Positions 17,665 to 26,625 of a stretch of 64,000 nucleotides of DNA are shown one piece after another. The notes below the pieces were generated by a model. That model made no database searches. It saw only the letters and a program-made list of their open reading frames with translations, and was not told where the DNA came from. The position numbers and the translations under genes are program-made. The stretch's first letter is position 1, and the number at the start of each line of letters is the position of its first letter. The stretch is from the NCBI RefSeq assembly GCF_035998675.1, contig NZ_DASYHI010000018.1, positions 1 to 64,000 of the forward strand. The letters are read 5' to 3'. This DNA comes from Telluribacter sp035998675. Its GTDB lineage: Bacteria; Bacteroidota; Bacteroidia; Cytophagales; Spirosomataceae.

Positions 17665-18570
17665 CTATTTTTTGCTTGAAAATGCCTTCATCATGGCCCA
17701 TTCCCGACCGGCGGTTTTGGCCCGAAATGTTTCGAGGCAGCCGCGATCCTGTAAGGTTATGTAACAGGTCTTGCCTTTGCGCCCACCAAAACAGATGTTC
17801 GATACATTTTTGCCAATAGTTGTAATGGTTCGCAGTACTTTGCCCTGCGGAGATACCACGGCTACTTCGCCCTTACCGTAGCGGGTTATGTACAGGTTTC
17901 CGGCTACATCACAACGCATGCCATCCATACCGCCGTCGTCGAACTTAATCAGGAGCCGCTTATTCGAAAGGGTACCGTCCGCTGCCAGGTCAAACGCCCA
18001 GACGTTGCGCTGTACACTTTCGTTAACGTACAGTGTCCGCTCGTCCGGACTAACCTCAATGCCATTGGTAGTACCCATATTTTCGGCTACCAGGCGGGCT
18101 TTACCCTCGGGTGATACATGCCAAACCTGCCCGGTGCTTTCCTTCCAGTTGGGGTCGGAGCAGAAGAGGTGTCCGCTGCGCGTAATAGCCAGGTCGTTGG
18201 GCTGGTTCATGCGGGGTTCGTGAACAAACACCGTTACCTCGCGATCCTCAACACTAGCCTTAAGTACATTATGCCCCGTAAAATCGGCAATGTAGAAGGT
18301 GGTGGCGTCGCCAAACCGGATGCCATTGCCGGTGCTGCCTTTGGGAAGGGTCCGGAAAAAACTGGTGCGTCCTCTGGGAGTTACCTGGGCAACGGTACCA
18401 TCCTGGGCAAAGTTGACGGCATAAATATTCCCGTCGGCATCAACGGCCGGACCTTCACAGTTACTGGTAAATTCTTTCTCGGCGGTGAATGTTTTGGTAA
18501 CGGTCTGGGCCTGCAACGGACTACTGATCCATAATGCCAAAACCAAAATACCTGGTACGTATTTACGCAT
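17665..18570 (-). CDS. SMP-30/gluconolactonase-like beta-propeller, exported
   Basis: About 301 residues from MRKYVPGILV (18570), giving a good signal peptide ending ...SSPLQA. The propeller carries the family landmarks CEGPAVDADGNIYAVN, NGIRFGDATTFYIAD, QPNDLAITRSGHLFCSDPNW, TTNGIEVSPDERTLYVNES and DGMRCDVAGNLYITR, where the metal ligands (Glu, Asn, Asn, Asp) sit in SMP-30 enzymes. It likely hydrolyses a lactone in the periplasm. A single gene, in the same orientation as its neighbours. Confidence 0.87.
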   Translation of the reverse strand: MRKYVPGILVLALWISSPLQAQTVTKTFTAEKEFTSNCEGPAVDADGNIYAVNFAQDGTVAQVTPRGRTSFFRTLPKGSTGNGIRFGDATTFYIADFTGHNVLKASVEDREVTVFVHEPRMNQPNDLAITRSGHLFCSDPNWKESTGQVWHVSPEGKARLVAENMGTTNGIEVSPDERTLYVNESVQRNVWAFDLAADGTLSNKRLLIKFDDGGMDGMRCDVAGNLYITRYGKGEVAVVSPQGKVLRTITTIGKNVSNICFGGRKGKTCYITLQDRGCLETFRAKTAGREWAMMKAFSSKK

Positions 18571-18668
18571 GGGATAAGAGTGGGTTGAAAAATGCAATGG
18601 TGTTCCAAGGTAGCGAGTAAAGCCGAGAAGGCAAAAAACAGCAAGACCTACTTAGTGTCGGGGATTAC

Positions 18669-18696
18669 AAAAAAAGCCGGAGCAAAAGCCCCGGCT
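18669..18696 (-). terminator. Intrinsic terminator after the redoxin gene
   Basis: On the minus strand AGCCGGGGC-TTTTG-CTCCGGCT is followed by TTTTTTT, directly downstream of the stop at 18722. Confidence 0.85.
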
Positions 18697-18721
18697 CTAT
18701 AAACAGTAAATAATTCGATTA

Positions 18722-19426
18722 TTACATTTCCCGCCATTTGATGGCGCATCCGATAGCCTTGGTCGAGGTAATGACCACGGGCTTGTTGGCCAGCAGGTTT
18801 GACACAGCATCATCAACGTACCGTTTGGTAACGCCGCTGGGGTCCTGGGGATTATCGTCCAGCGTACCCATGTACTGTACTGTAAACTTGCCACCGTTGT
18901 TTTTAAGGACAAATACGTGGGGAGTACGGCTGGCTCCAAAAGCCTGAGCCACGCCCTGGCGGTCGTCGGCCAGGAAAGGGAAAGAGTAGGCTTTGCTACG
19001 CGCCCGCTCCTGCATCTGGTCAAAGGTGTCGTCCGGGTAAGCTACCGGGTCACTGGGGTTTACGGCCAGTACCGGATAACCCAGCGAAGAATATTTTCGG
19101 TCCAGCGCGGTAATGCGGTCTTCGTAGGCTCTGGAAAAGGGGCAATGATTACTCATAAATACCACTATTACCCCCTTCTGACCACCAAAGTCCGACAGGG
19201 ATATCATGCGGCCGTCCACGCTCTTCAGGCGAAAATTAGCCACCATGTCACCAATCTGGTAGCCGTCGGGCAGGGCCGTCGGGAAACCTTCGGTGTCGGT
19301 ACCTGCCGGTACCGGCGCTGTAACGGCGGCCGTATGAGCCAGCGCAACACCCGCCAGAGTTGTACTGGAAAGCAAAGCCATTACCAGCCAGAAAGGTACC
19401 TGCAGTTTTATTTTTTTCGTTTCCAT
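18722..19426 (-). CDS. Thioredoxin-fold (AhpC/TSA-type redoxin) exported protein
   Basis: 234 residues with an N-terminal signal/anchor (residues ~10-33). The redoxin fold has FRLKSVDGRMISLSDFGGQKGVIVVFMSNHCPFSRAYEDR, a single Cys in NHCPF at the usual redox-active position rather than CxxC, VNPSDP, and FPFLADDRQGVAQAFGASRTPHVFVL. It belongs to the one-Cys redoxin group often annotated thioredoxin family protein. It precedes the terminator at 18669-18696 and follows a TlpA-like gene (19442-19987) on the same strand after 15 nt, so the two probably form an operon. Confidence 0.85.
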   Translation of the reverse strand: METKKIKLQVPFWLVMALLSSTTLAGVALAHTAAVTAPVPAGTDTEGFPTALPDGYQIGDMVANFRLKSVDGRMISLSDFGGQKGVIVVFMSNHCPFSRAYEDRITALDRKYSSLGYPVLAVNPSDPVAYPDDTFDQMQERARSKAYSFPFLADDRQGVAQAFGASRTPHVFVLKNNGGKFTVQYMGTLDDNPQDPSGVTKRYVDDAVSNLLANKPVVITSTKAIGCAIKWREM

Positions 19427-19441
19427 CTATATGTTCTGATG

Positions 19442-19987
19442 TTAATATTCAATAAAAAAGCTCAGCTCCCGCGCCAGCGTTTCGTAATCTAATGCTTTTT
19501 CAAAAAACACGCGTTTCGGGCGGGTCGAATTGATGATGAGGGTAGCCGGTAAAGCGCCCGACCAAGATTTATCTACTTGTTCAATCCAGCTATTGGCATC
19601 TGGTTCATTTAATAGCCAAACCGTACTCTTAAGTTTCATTTTGTCAACAAAAGGAATAACCCGGTCTTCAATATCCTTTGCAAAATCCATGCTAACTAGT
19701 AAAACCCTGACTTTATGGCGGGCGTAGTCTTGCTGAATCTGCTCAAAGTGAGGCAATTCGGCCACGCAGGGGCGGCACCAGGTGGCCCAGAAGTTCAGGA
19801 TATAAGTAGTGTCAGTAGAACGGTTCAGAAGCGTATCCAGCGCTGCCCACTTTACCTCATGTACGACCACGGGGGCTTCTTCGATCATAGTCAGGGTGTC
19901 GGCCGGGGAAGAATCGGGCGGGGCAGAGTCCTGGGCCAGAACAGGAAAAAAGGCGGCCATTACATATACAAAAAGGATGTTTCTCAT
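19442..19987 (-). CDS. TlpA/ResA-like thiol-disulfide protein
   Basis: 181 residues with a signal peptide (MRNILFVYVMAAFFPVLA) and one thioredoxin domain: YILNFWATWCRPCVAELPHFEQI with the active-site WCRPC, then VLLVSMDF and the cis-Pro segment GALPATLIIN. It would reduce or oxidise thiols in the periplasm. It stands 15 nt upstream of the redoxin gene at 18722 in the same operon. Confidence 0.9.
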   Translation of the reverse strand: MRNILFVYVMAAFFPVLAQDSAPPDSSPADTLTMIEEAPVVVHEVKWAALDTLLNRSTDTTYILNFWATWCRPCVAELPHFEQIQQDYARHKVRVLLVSMDFAKDIEDRVIPFVDKMKLKSTVWLLNEPDANSWIEQVDKSWSGALPATLIINSTRPKRVFFEKALDYETLARELSFFIEY

Positions 19988-20123
19988 GGTGGTGTCAACA
20001 CGTACAACTGGCAGCCTCTACGCAATCTCCCCAACTTTTCGCTTCCTGCCTCTTCTTTCCTACGAAAATACGTAAATCTTTGCGGTTAATTGCCCTGATA
20101 ATCAAAATAATTCCGGAGCAGCA

Positions 20124-20154
20124 TTGTTATTATGTTCATAGGTAATTATCTTTG
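20124..20154 (+). promoter_or_regulatory. Bacteroidota promoter of rplU-rpmA
   Basis: TTG at 20124-20126, a 20-nt spacer and TATCTTTG at 20147-20154, 40 nt before the rplU start. It is a near-consensus sigma-A promoter for the phylum. Confidence 0.8.
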
Positions 20155-20193
20155 CACCTCATTTCGAAAAAATAAGTTTAAATAATCAAAATC

Positions 20194-20505
20194 ATGTACG
20201 CAATCGTAGAGATCGCAGGGCAGCAATTTAAAGTTGAAAAGGGCCGCGAAATCTTCACGCATAGGCTTGAAGGTGACGTGGACGCTGCACTTGTGTTTGA
20301 CAAAGTCCTCCTGGTAGATAACGGAGGCGATGTACAGATCGGGCTGCCATCCGTTGGAGGGGCTTCGATAAATGCAACCATCGTAGAACACCTCCGGGGT
20401 GAGAAGGTGATCGTATTCAAGAAGAAGCGCCGCAAGGGCTACCGCGTGAAGAACGGCCACCGTCAGTACCTGACCAGAATTCGCATCGACGACATTTTAA
20501 TTTAA
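20194..20505 (+). CDS. rplU: 50S ribosomal protein L21
   Basis: 103 residues, the normal length. It starts MYAIVEIAGQQFKVEKG and ends with the L21 signature KKKRRKGYRVKNGHRQYLT. L21 binds 23S rRNA in the large subunit. It lies in the conserved rplU-rpmA order, with a promoter at 20124-20154. Confidence 0.98.
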   Translation: MYAIVEIAGQQFKVEKGREIFTHRLEGDVDAALVFDKVLLVDNGGDVQIGLPSVGGASINATIVEHLRGEKVIVFKKKRRKGYRVKNGHRQYLTRIRIDDILI

Positions 20506-20507
20506 TT

Positions 20508-20595
20508 GTGATTGAGAGATTGAGAGAATGTTTTTATTCCCTCAATCAATGTAGAGTTTGTACTTAAGAGTACTCCAATATCACTCACTCATTCC
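20508..20595. repeat. Degenerate GAGTGA/GATTGA short-repeat tract
   Basis: TGATTGAGAGATTGAGAGAATG (20508-20530, quoted in part) and TCACTCACTCATTCC (20581-20595) are built from the same short unit as tracts at 51431-51470 and 55749-55771. It sits between rplU and rpmA. Confidence 0.45.
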
Positions 20596-20627
20596 GATCA
20601 TTTAGACATTCAAAATTAGAAAAAAAC

Positions 20628-20909
20628 ATGGCACATAAGAAAGGTGTAGGTAGCTCGAGAAACGGTCGTGAGTCAGAAAGCAAACGCCTTGGCGTAAAGT
20701 TGTTCGGTGGACAGCTTGCCAAAGCGGGTAATATTATAGTGCGTCAGCGTGGTACCAGACACAACCCCGGTCGTAACGTGGGTTTAGGTCGTGACCATAC
20801 GCTGTTCGCTCTTACTGATGGACAAGTCGTTTTCCGTAAAACAGCTAACAACAAATCGTACGTTCACATTGAGCCAATTCAGGCCCAGCCGGTTCAGGCC
20901 GAAGCTTAA
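20628..20909 (+). CDS. rpmA: 50S ribosomal protein L27
   Basis: 93 residues starting MAHKKGVGSSRNGRESESKR, with GVKLFGGQLAKAGNIIVRQRGT and HNPGRNVGLGRDHTLFAL, as in all L27. Its N-terminus reaches the peptidyl-transferase centre in known ribosomes. Here the start is MAHKKG, without the cleaved extension found in some Firmicutes. A strong terminator follows at 20962-20996. Confidence 0.98.
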   Translation: MAHKKGVGSSRNGRESESKRLGVKLFGGQLAKAGNIIVRQRGTRHNPGRNVGLGRDHTLFALTDGQVVFRKTANNKSYVHIEPIQAQPVQAEA

Positions 20910-20961
20910 TTGGTAGAACTGCCCCGGTGGTACTCCTGCCGCCGGCGAATTCGATATTCCG

Positions 20962-20996
20962 GACAGCCCGCCCTTTCGGCGGGCTGTCTGTTTTTT
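20962..20996 (+). terminator. Intrinsic terminator of rplU-rpmA
   Basis: GACAGCCCGCC, loop CTTTC, GGCGGGCTGTC: a perfect 11-bp stem followed by TGTTTTTT. Confidence 0.92.
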
Positions 20997-21121
20997 GGGT
21001 AAACCGGGCCCACGTAAACCAAATTTTTTTTTTTGATGTTCTGGAAACGGACGTAAAAAACCTGTCATCAGGTAGTCCGTGAAATTATACCAAACCTCCA
21101 ACCGCTACTTTTCTAACTACC

Positions 21122-21718
21122 ATGTTAAAGCGACCCATCTATATTTATACTGAGCTTAGCCCCAATCCTAACTCTATGAAGTTTGTGTTGAACTTCATGC
21201 TGGCACCCGACGGTCTTTCGTTCGATTATCCTAACCTGAAAGCGGCCCTGGAAGAAGGAAAGGCTTCACCGCTGGCGGGCGATTTGTTTCAGTTTCCGCA
21301 CGTACAGCGGGTTTTTATCGCCAGTAATTTTATTACCATAACCAAAGATGAAGAAACAGCCTGGGAGGATGTACTATCCGATACCAAGCAGTTTATAAAG
21401 ATATACTTCGAAGAAAACCAACCGGTTTTTGAGCAGCGTACTATTGACAGCAATACCGTTATTGTAGATGCCAACGATTCCGAAACGGTGCAGAAGATAA
21501 AAGCGGTACTTGACCAATACGTTCGTCCGGCGGTAGAGTCAGACGGTGGCGCTATTAACTTCCACTCGTTCGACGAGGAAACCGGCGCGGTGAAAGTACT
21601 TCTGCAGGGCTCCTGCAGCGGTTGCCCTTCTTCGACCCTTACCCTCAAGGCCGGCATTGAAAACCTGCTGACCCGGATGGTACCCAACGTAAAGGAAGTA
21701 GTAGCCGAAGGCGTATAG
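21122..21718 (+). CDS. nfuA: NifU/NfuA-like Fe-S cluster carrier
   Basis: 198 residues. The N-terminal half is the Scaffold protein Nfu/NifU N domain (SPNPNSMKFVLNFMLAP), the C-terminal half the NifU domain with VRPAVESDGGAINF and the cluster-binding GSCSGCPSS (Cys165 and Cys168). Such proteins take a 4Fe-4S cluster on a dimer and pass it to apo-enzymes. It is monocistronic, with a terminator at 21810-21845. Domain order (N domain then NifU) is that of Nfu of mitochondria and Bacteroidota, not E. coli NfuA, so the symbol is approximate. Confidence 0.88.
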   Translation: MLKRPIYIYTELSPNPNSMKFVLNFMLAPDGLSFDYPNLKAALEEGKASPLAGDLFQFPHVQRVFIASNFITITKDEETAWEDVLSDTKQFIKIYFEENQPVFEQRTIDSNTVIVDANDSETVQKIKAVLDQYVRPAVESDGGAINFHSFDEETGAVKVLLQGSCSGCPSSTLTLKAGIENLLTRMVPNVKEVVAEGV

Positions 21719-21809
21719 GTGGTAGCTTTTAGGTTGTTAGGCGTTAGTTTTCTTTATCTGATTGTCTGAAACTTACTTTAGAAGATACCAGATTATAATA
21801 TGTATAGTG

Positions 21810-21845
21810 AGAGAGGCTGCTCTAAGGGGGTACCCTCTCTTTTTT
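21810..21845 (+). terminator. Terminator after the nfu gene
   Basis: AGAGAGG (21810-21816) pairs with CCTCTCT (21834-21840) across a large loop, then TTTTTT. The minus-strand T9SS gene ends at 21847, so the region is shared by convergent genes. Confidence 0.6.
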
Positions 21846-21846
21846 A

Positions 21847-24249
21847 TTACCTGAATATCGTCACGCTGCCGCTGCGCGAAGGTAGCTGTTCGTGGAGTTT
21901 GATAACGTAGTAGTAGGTGGCAGCCGGCAGGTCCTGACCTTCGTAGCGGCCATCCCACTCTTTAGGGTACCCCACCGACCGGTACACCCGACTGCCCCAG
22001 CGGTTAAAGATTTCGACTTCACAGCCCGGGTACGCGACTATGTCGGCCATTTCCCAGGTATCATTGACCCCGTCACCGTTGGGGGTAAATCCATTCGGAA
22101 TGCTCACCAGCGGAAGTACTTCTATCGTGATTTCGGCCTCATTGTAACATCCATCGGCCAGGGCTACCCGCAGGCGGTAGGTAGTGGTTTGGGCAGGAGA
22201 GGCAGTAGGCTGGGGAATGGCCGGGTTATCCAGTCCTTCGGGCGGGCTCCAGCTGTAAGTAGCCCCCTCAGTCACCGAACTCCGGATCAGGACACTGCTA
22301 CCCGCCAGAATAGCCTTATCGCTGGCAAGCTGCACGCGCGGAGCCGGTACTACCTGGGCAGTACGGGTAACGGAGCGGGTACAGCCATTAGGGCTCGTGT
22401 ACCGGTAGGTAATCGGGTGGGTACCTAAGCCAGCCTGCCGGGCGTCAAAAATATTGGTGGCTACTCCCTTGCCCGAAAATACTCCCCCCGCCGGACTGGC
22501 AGTCAGGGTAAGGCGGGCGTTGGCTTGCCCGCACAGTACCGGAATGGAATCGAAAAGTACTTGGGGAACCGGATTCATCCGGATGCGCAGCGGCTCCGAC
22601 GTCCCCTTACAGCCGGAAGCCACATCGGTTACCTCTACCTTGTACTCCCCTTCGGTACTTACGTGAAGGGTGGGCGAGAGGGCAGCCGGAAGCGGTGCGC
22701 TGTTGCGGTACCATACGTAGCTCAGGCCGGTACTTTGGTTGGTCTGTAGGCGCAGGCTGTCTCCTTCACAAAACTGGGTAGCACTATGTACCAGTTTGGC
22801 ATCCGGACGTTCCTTCAGACTCACCTGAACGGTATCGGAGGCTTTACAGCCGGTTGAGCTACTGGTGACCTGTATGACATAGTTACCCGCCAGCTTTACA
22901 TCGGGTAGCGTAGTACTGGTGGCTCCGGGGATGGGTTGGCCGTTGCGTTCCCAACGTACCTGCCAGTCGGTGTCGCCGCCACTGGCCGTCAGGGAAAGGG
23001 CGAGTCCTTCGCAAATACTGGCCGTAGGGCCGGGCGTAATGTCGGGCTGCGACAAGCTGCGGTACTTCACCTGAATCTTTTCACCCATCGAGCTGGCGTT
23101 TCCACAGCGGTTGGCGTACGTTTTCAGGACCGAATACACCCCCTCCTGCGTAATATAGATAGCGGGTTTGTTGCCTTTTTCAATATTAACCCCGTCCCGC
23201 TGCCACTGGTACGACCAGTCGGGAGCTTTATCGGCTTCCAGAAAAATAGTGTCGCCCCGGCAGATGCCTACCTCGAGCGCTTCATCGCCCTCCTCCACCT
23301 GGGTACCGGGCGGGTACAAGGCATTGGTAAGGTCCACGGGCGGTGGGTTTTCGTTGGGGCAGTCCACCACCAGTATCTGAAAGTCGCGGTGTACCTCGCC
23401 GATTTTCTTGCCTTTGCGGTACTCTTCGGCCACTACTCTGAACACGAACAGGCCGGTTTGGGTGGGGGTGAGGCTTATAGAGCCTGAGCTCGGGTCTAAC
23501 CTAAGCGCCGGACTACCGGGTATGACTTTGGAAAGACTAAAACCGGTCGCCCATTCGGTTTTGGGGTAGGGACCTGCGGTAGCGGGGGCTACCGGGTCAA
23601 TGTTAAAGGGTGGGCGGGTACTGGTAAAAGGAGTTTCGAGCCGGTACCGGAGTTCATCCCCGTCGGCATCGGTGGCACCTCCCGCAAACTGATAGGGATT
23701 GTTGAGGCAGAGTATTTCGCCGTTGGCCGGACTGAATACGGGCGAACTGTTAAGTACCTGCACGGGCGGAAACTCCACGTACAGGACCATGGAGGCTACT
23801 CCCGCACTCTTTATATTCACTACCGAGCTGTTGAGGCAGCAGCGCTCCCAGGTAATATAGTAGCCGTCGGCGTCGCTGTACTGGCCGGGGGTAAGACGAA
23901 CGTCCGCCGCAAACTTTACTACGTTTAGCTGTAAGTTACGGGAGCGGGCGCAGCCCGGATTGGTAAAGACCAGTGGTTCTTTGCTGAGGCGGGGGAGCCG
24001 CAGGTCCTGTACGCGCAGATTATCTTTTTTGCGAAAGAAAGAAACCGTTACTTCATTCTGGTCAGCGTTGGGGTCGCTGCTGTTGGCGTCGTAATATAAA
24101 ATTACGCTTACCGTGAACAGACCGCTCTGTCCCTGCTTTGGTGTAAGTACTATATTACCCCCTATGATATGAGAAGCATGTACCGCCGAGGTTACCAGCC
24201 CCAGCATCAAACACGCTATGACGCTAATCCACCTGATCCTTTTCGTCAT
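21847..24249 (-). CDS. Large surface protein with T9SS type B (CHU_C) sorting domain
   Basis: About 800 residues from MTKRIRWISVIACLML (24249; frame open to 24276). A signal peptide ends near ASHIIGG, the usual start of this group of Cytophagales proteins. The middle has PKD/Ig-like repeats with regularly placed cysteine pairs (for example CEGLALSLTASGGDT, CEGDSLRLQTNQSTG, CRGDTIFLEADKAP). The last ~85 residues are the type B sorting signal: SIPNGFTPNGDGVNDTWE, VEIFNRWGSRVYRS and WDGRYEGQDLPAATYYY. It is therefore exported by T9SS and tethered or released at the surface; an adhesion or gliding-related role is inference. Confidence 0.88.
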   Translation of the reverse strand: MTKRIRWISVIACLMLGLVTSAVHASHIIGGNIVLTPKQGQSGLFTVSVILYYDANSSDPNADQNEVTVSFFRKKDNLRVQDLRLPRLSKEPLVFTNPGCARSRNLQLNVVKFAADVRLTPGQYSDADGYYITWERCCLNSSVVNIKSAGVASMVLYVEFPPVQVLNSSPVFSPANGEILCLNNPYQFAGGATDADGDELRYRLETPFTSTRPPFNIDPVAPATAGPYPKTEWATGFSLSKVIPGSPALRLDPSSGSISLTPTQTGLFVFRVVAEEYRKGKKIGEVHRDFQILVVDCPNENPPPVDLTNALYPPGTQVEEGDEALEVGICRGDTIFLEADKAPDWSYQWQRDGVNIEKGNKPAIYITQEGVYSVLKTYANRCGNASSMGEKIQVKYRSLSQPDITPGPTASICEGLALSLTASGGDTDWQVRWERNGQPIPGATSTTLPDVKLAGNYVIQVTSSSTGCKASDTVQVSLKERPDAKLVHSATQFCEGDSLRLQTNQSTGLSYVWYRNSAPLPAALSPTLHVSTEGEYKVEVTDVASGCKGTSEPLRIRMNPVPQVLFDSIPVLCGQANARLTLTASPAGGVFSGKGVATNIFDARQAGLGTHPITYRYTSPNGCTRSVTRTAQVVPAPRVQLASDKAILAGSSVLIRSSVTEGATYSWSPPEGLDNPAIPQPTASPAQTTTYRLRVALADGCYNEAEITIEVLPLVSIPNGFTPNGDGVNDTWEMADIVAYPGCEVEIFNRWGSRVYRSVGYPKEWDGRYEGQDLPAATYYYVIKLHEQLPSRSGSVTIFR

Positions 24250-24569
24250 CGTCTGCCGGTTATTCCTTTGCCCCACCGCAATTTCAATGCCATATTTTTA
24301 TTTACACTGGCGGAAATTACCTCCGTTGGACGTAATATCAAATTTATAACTGGTGTGAGGCCCATAAAAAATTGGAAGGTACCGTAGCGAAGGCCGTCGG
24401 ACATTCATTCCTAAAAATTGAAAAGTTTTTTAGACCAAAAAATCCCAAAAGGCAGTATCTTTGGCAGTAGTAGTATGCTTGCATACTTATTTTGAAAATG
24501 ACCTGTTACATGCGCAATAAGCGGAGAAGCCGGACTGTTATTTGTTAATCAACCCAATGTAGAAAAAGT

Positions 24570-26372
24570 ATGACCCAGTACTTTAGCCGACGCAACCTTG
24601 ATTTCCTGCTACACGAAGTGTTTTCGGTCTCCGAGCTGACCAGGTACCCGTATTTTGAAGCCCACGACAAGGAGACTTTTGCCATGGTACTTGATTCGGT
24701 AACGCAGATTGCCGACAACCACATGTACCCCTACTTCCGCGACGTGGACCGCAATCAGCCAGAACTCCGGGACGGCAAGGTAACGGTACACCCCCAGATG
24801 AAACCTTTCCTGCGGGCCATGGGCGAAGCCGGACTCATAGGAGCGGGTTTCTCGTTTGAAAACGGAGGACAGCAACTACCGGAACTGGTCAATGCCTGCG
24901 CGGGCTATATTCTGACGGCGGCCAATAATGGAATGATGTACACCGCCCTGACCTCGGGGGCCGCCAACCTGATAAATACCTTTGGTACGCTGGAGCTGAA
25001 GCAGCAGTACGTAGAGAAACTGCTGTCGGGCCACTGGCAGGGTACCATGGCCCTGACCGAGCCACAGGCCGGTAGCTCCCTGTCCGATATCACTACCACG
25101 GGCGAGCCGCAGGAAGACGGCAGTTACCTGATTCGGGGGCAGAAAGTATTTATATCGGCCGGTGACCACGATGCCGTCGACAACGTCATTCACCTGATGC
25201 TGGTCCGCATCAAGGGAGCGCCCAGGGGTACCAAAGGAATTTCACTTTTTGTGGTACCCAAGTACCGGATTGAGGCGGACGGCAGCCTGACCGACAACGA
25301 CGTAACTTCCACGGGACTGTACCACAAGATGGGGCAAAAGGGTACCCCGGCCCTGCACCTGACCATGGGCGAGCGCGGCGACTGCCGGGGCTGGCTGGTA
25401 GGTGAGCCAAACCGTGGCCTTAGCTATATGTTTCAGATGATGAACGAAGCCCGCATCGGGGTAGGTATGACGGGAGCAGCCATTGCATCGGCGGCCTACT
25501 ATGCCTCGCTGCAGTACGCCCGGGAACGCCCGCAGAGCCGTCGTCTGAACGAAAAAAATCAATTGGATTCACCCCAGATAACTATAATTCACCACCCCGA
25601 CGTAAAGCGTATGCTGCTGTTCCAGAAGGCCATTGTGGAAGGCTCGCTGTCGCTGCTGATGGAGAGCGCCCGCCTGTCGGACCTGGTGCACGTGTCGGAG
25701 GGAGAGGAAAAAGAAAATTATTCGTTGCTGCTGGACCTCCTGACACCCATTGCCAAAACCTTCCCGACCGAAATGGGGGTACGCTCGGTGAGTGAGGGCA
25801 TGCAGGTACTGGGTGGCTACGGCTATACCGAAGACTTCCCGCTGGAGCAGATGTACCGCGACATTCGTATTACAACTATTTACGAAGGTACTACTACCAT
25901 TCAGTCGCAGGACCTGCTGGGCCGCAAAATGACTATCAAAGGGGGAAAAGCGCCGCAACTTCTTTTTCAGGAAATTGAAAAGACCCTGCGGGAAGCCGAC
26001 ACCCACGATGAACTTAAACCCTACGCCGACCTGCTGCGAAAGGAGCTGGGCCGGGTACAGGACGTAACCATGGCATTATTGCCGTACGCCCAGCAGGGTG
26101 ACTTTGAGCGTTTCCTGATGGATGCGACCCTGTACATGGAGCTGTTCGGTATTGTAACGGTAGCCTGGCAGTGGCTGAAGCAGGGCGTAGCTGCCCGCAA
26201 AGCGCAGCTCACCCAGAACCCGGAGGGCGACGAAGCCACTTTTTACGAAAGCAAGCTGCATACCATGAAGTACTACTTCCACTACGAAGTACCCAAAACC
26301 AAAGGACTGGCGGCCCGCCTCAAGGATACCGAGGTACTGACCATCGCTTCGGACCGGGAAGTAGTTATGTAA
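24570..26372 (+). CDS. Acyl-CoA dehydrogenase family protein
   Basis: 600 residues, the longer ACAD type with a C-terminal extension. The N-terminal helical domain is followed by GHWQGTMALTEPQAGSSLSDI, the ACAD beta-domain signature, then the FAD/acyl contact MNEARIGVGMTGAAIASAAY and the C-terminal EGMQVLGGYGYTEDFPLEQMYRDIRITTIYEGTTTIQSQDLLGR, where the catalytic Glu lies near YEGTT. This size and end fit the 3-methylmercaptopropionyl-CoA or broad-range ACADs of Bacteroidota. It oxidises an acyl-CoA to enoyl-CoA with FAD. No electron-transfer flavoprotein genes are adjacent. Confidence 0.9.
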   Translation: MTQYFSRRNLDFLLHEVFSVSELTRYPYFEAHDKETFAMVLDSVTQIADNHMYPYFRDVDRNQPELRDGKVTVHPQMKPFLRAMGEAGLIGAGFSFENGGQQLPELVNACAGYILTAANNGMMYTALTSGAANLINTFGTLELKQQYVEKLLSGHWQGTMALTEPQAGSSLSDITTTGEPQEDGSYLIRGQKVFISAGDHDAVDNVIHLMLVRIKGAPRGTKGISLFVVPKYRIEADGSLTDNDVTSTGLYHKMGQKGTPALHLTMGERGDCRGWLVGEPNRGLSYMFQMMNEARIGVGMTGAAIASAAYYASLQYARERPQSRRLNEKNQLDSPQITIIHHPDVKRMLLFQKAIVEGSLSLLMESARLSDLVHVSEGEEKENYSLLLDLLTPIAKTFPTEMGVRSVSEGMQVLGGYGYTEDFPLEQMYRDIRITTIYEGTTTIQSQDLLGRKMTIKGGKAPQLLFQEIEKTLREADTHDELKPYADLLRKELGRVQDVTMALLPYAQQGDFERFLMDATLYMELFGIVTVAWQWLKQGVAARKAQLTQNPEGDEATFYESKLHTMKYYFHYEVPKTKGLAARLKDTEVLTIASDREVVM

Positions 26373-26625
26373 AAGAAATATAGAGTAGCCTGTTCAGGAA
26401 TAAAAAATCAGTAAAGCAAAACTCCTGACCGCTACCTACCGATAAATAACTTCAACAACTAAGAACCAAAACAATGGAATAGGCCCTGCCACTGGTGGGG
26501 CTTTATTTTTGGGATAAGGGGAATAAATGGCAATTCTGTCCTTTTCAGGCATCCTGCTAAGCTACTATTGTCTATATTTGATTTACAGTAACAGCCGTAT
26601 TACGTTCCAATCAGCCCGCTTTCCT

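Noticed and set aside
21892..22428. Plus-strand frame opposite the T9SS surface protein
   Set aside because: It is arginine- and glycine-rich with no domain, the usual shadow of a high-GC gene.
26389..26520. Terminator after the acyl-CoA dehydrogenase gene
   Set aside because: CCCTGCCACTGGTGGGG has only a weak, bulged stem before the T-rich run, so it was left out.
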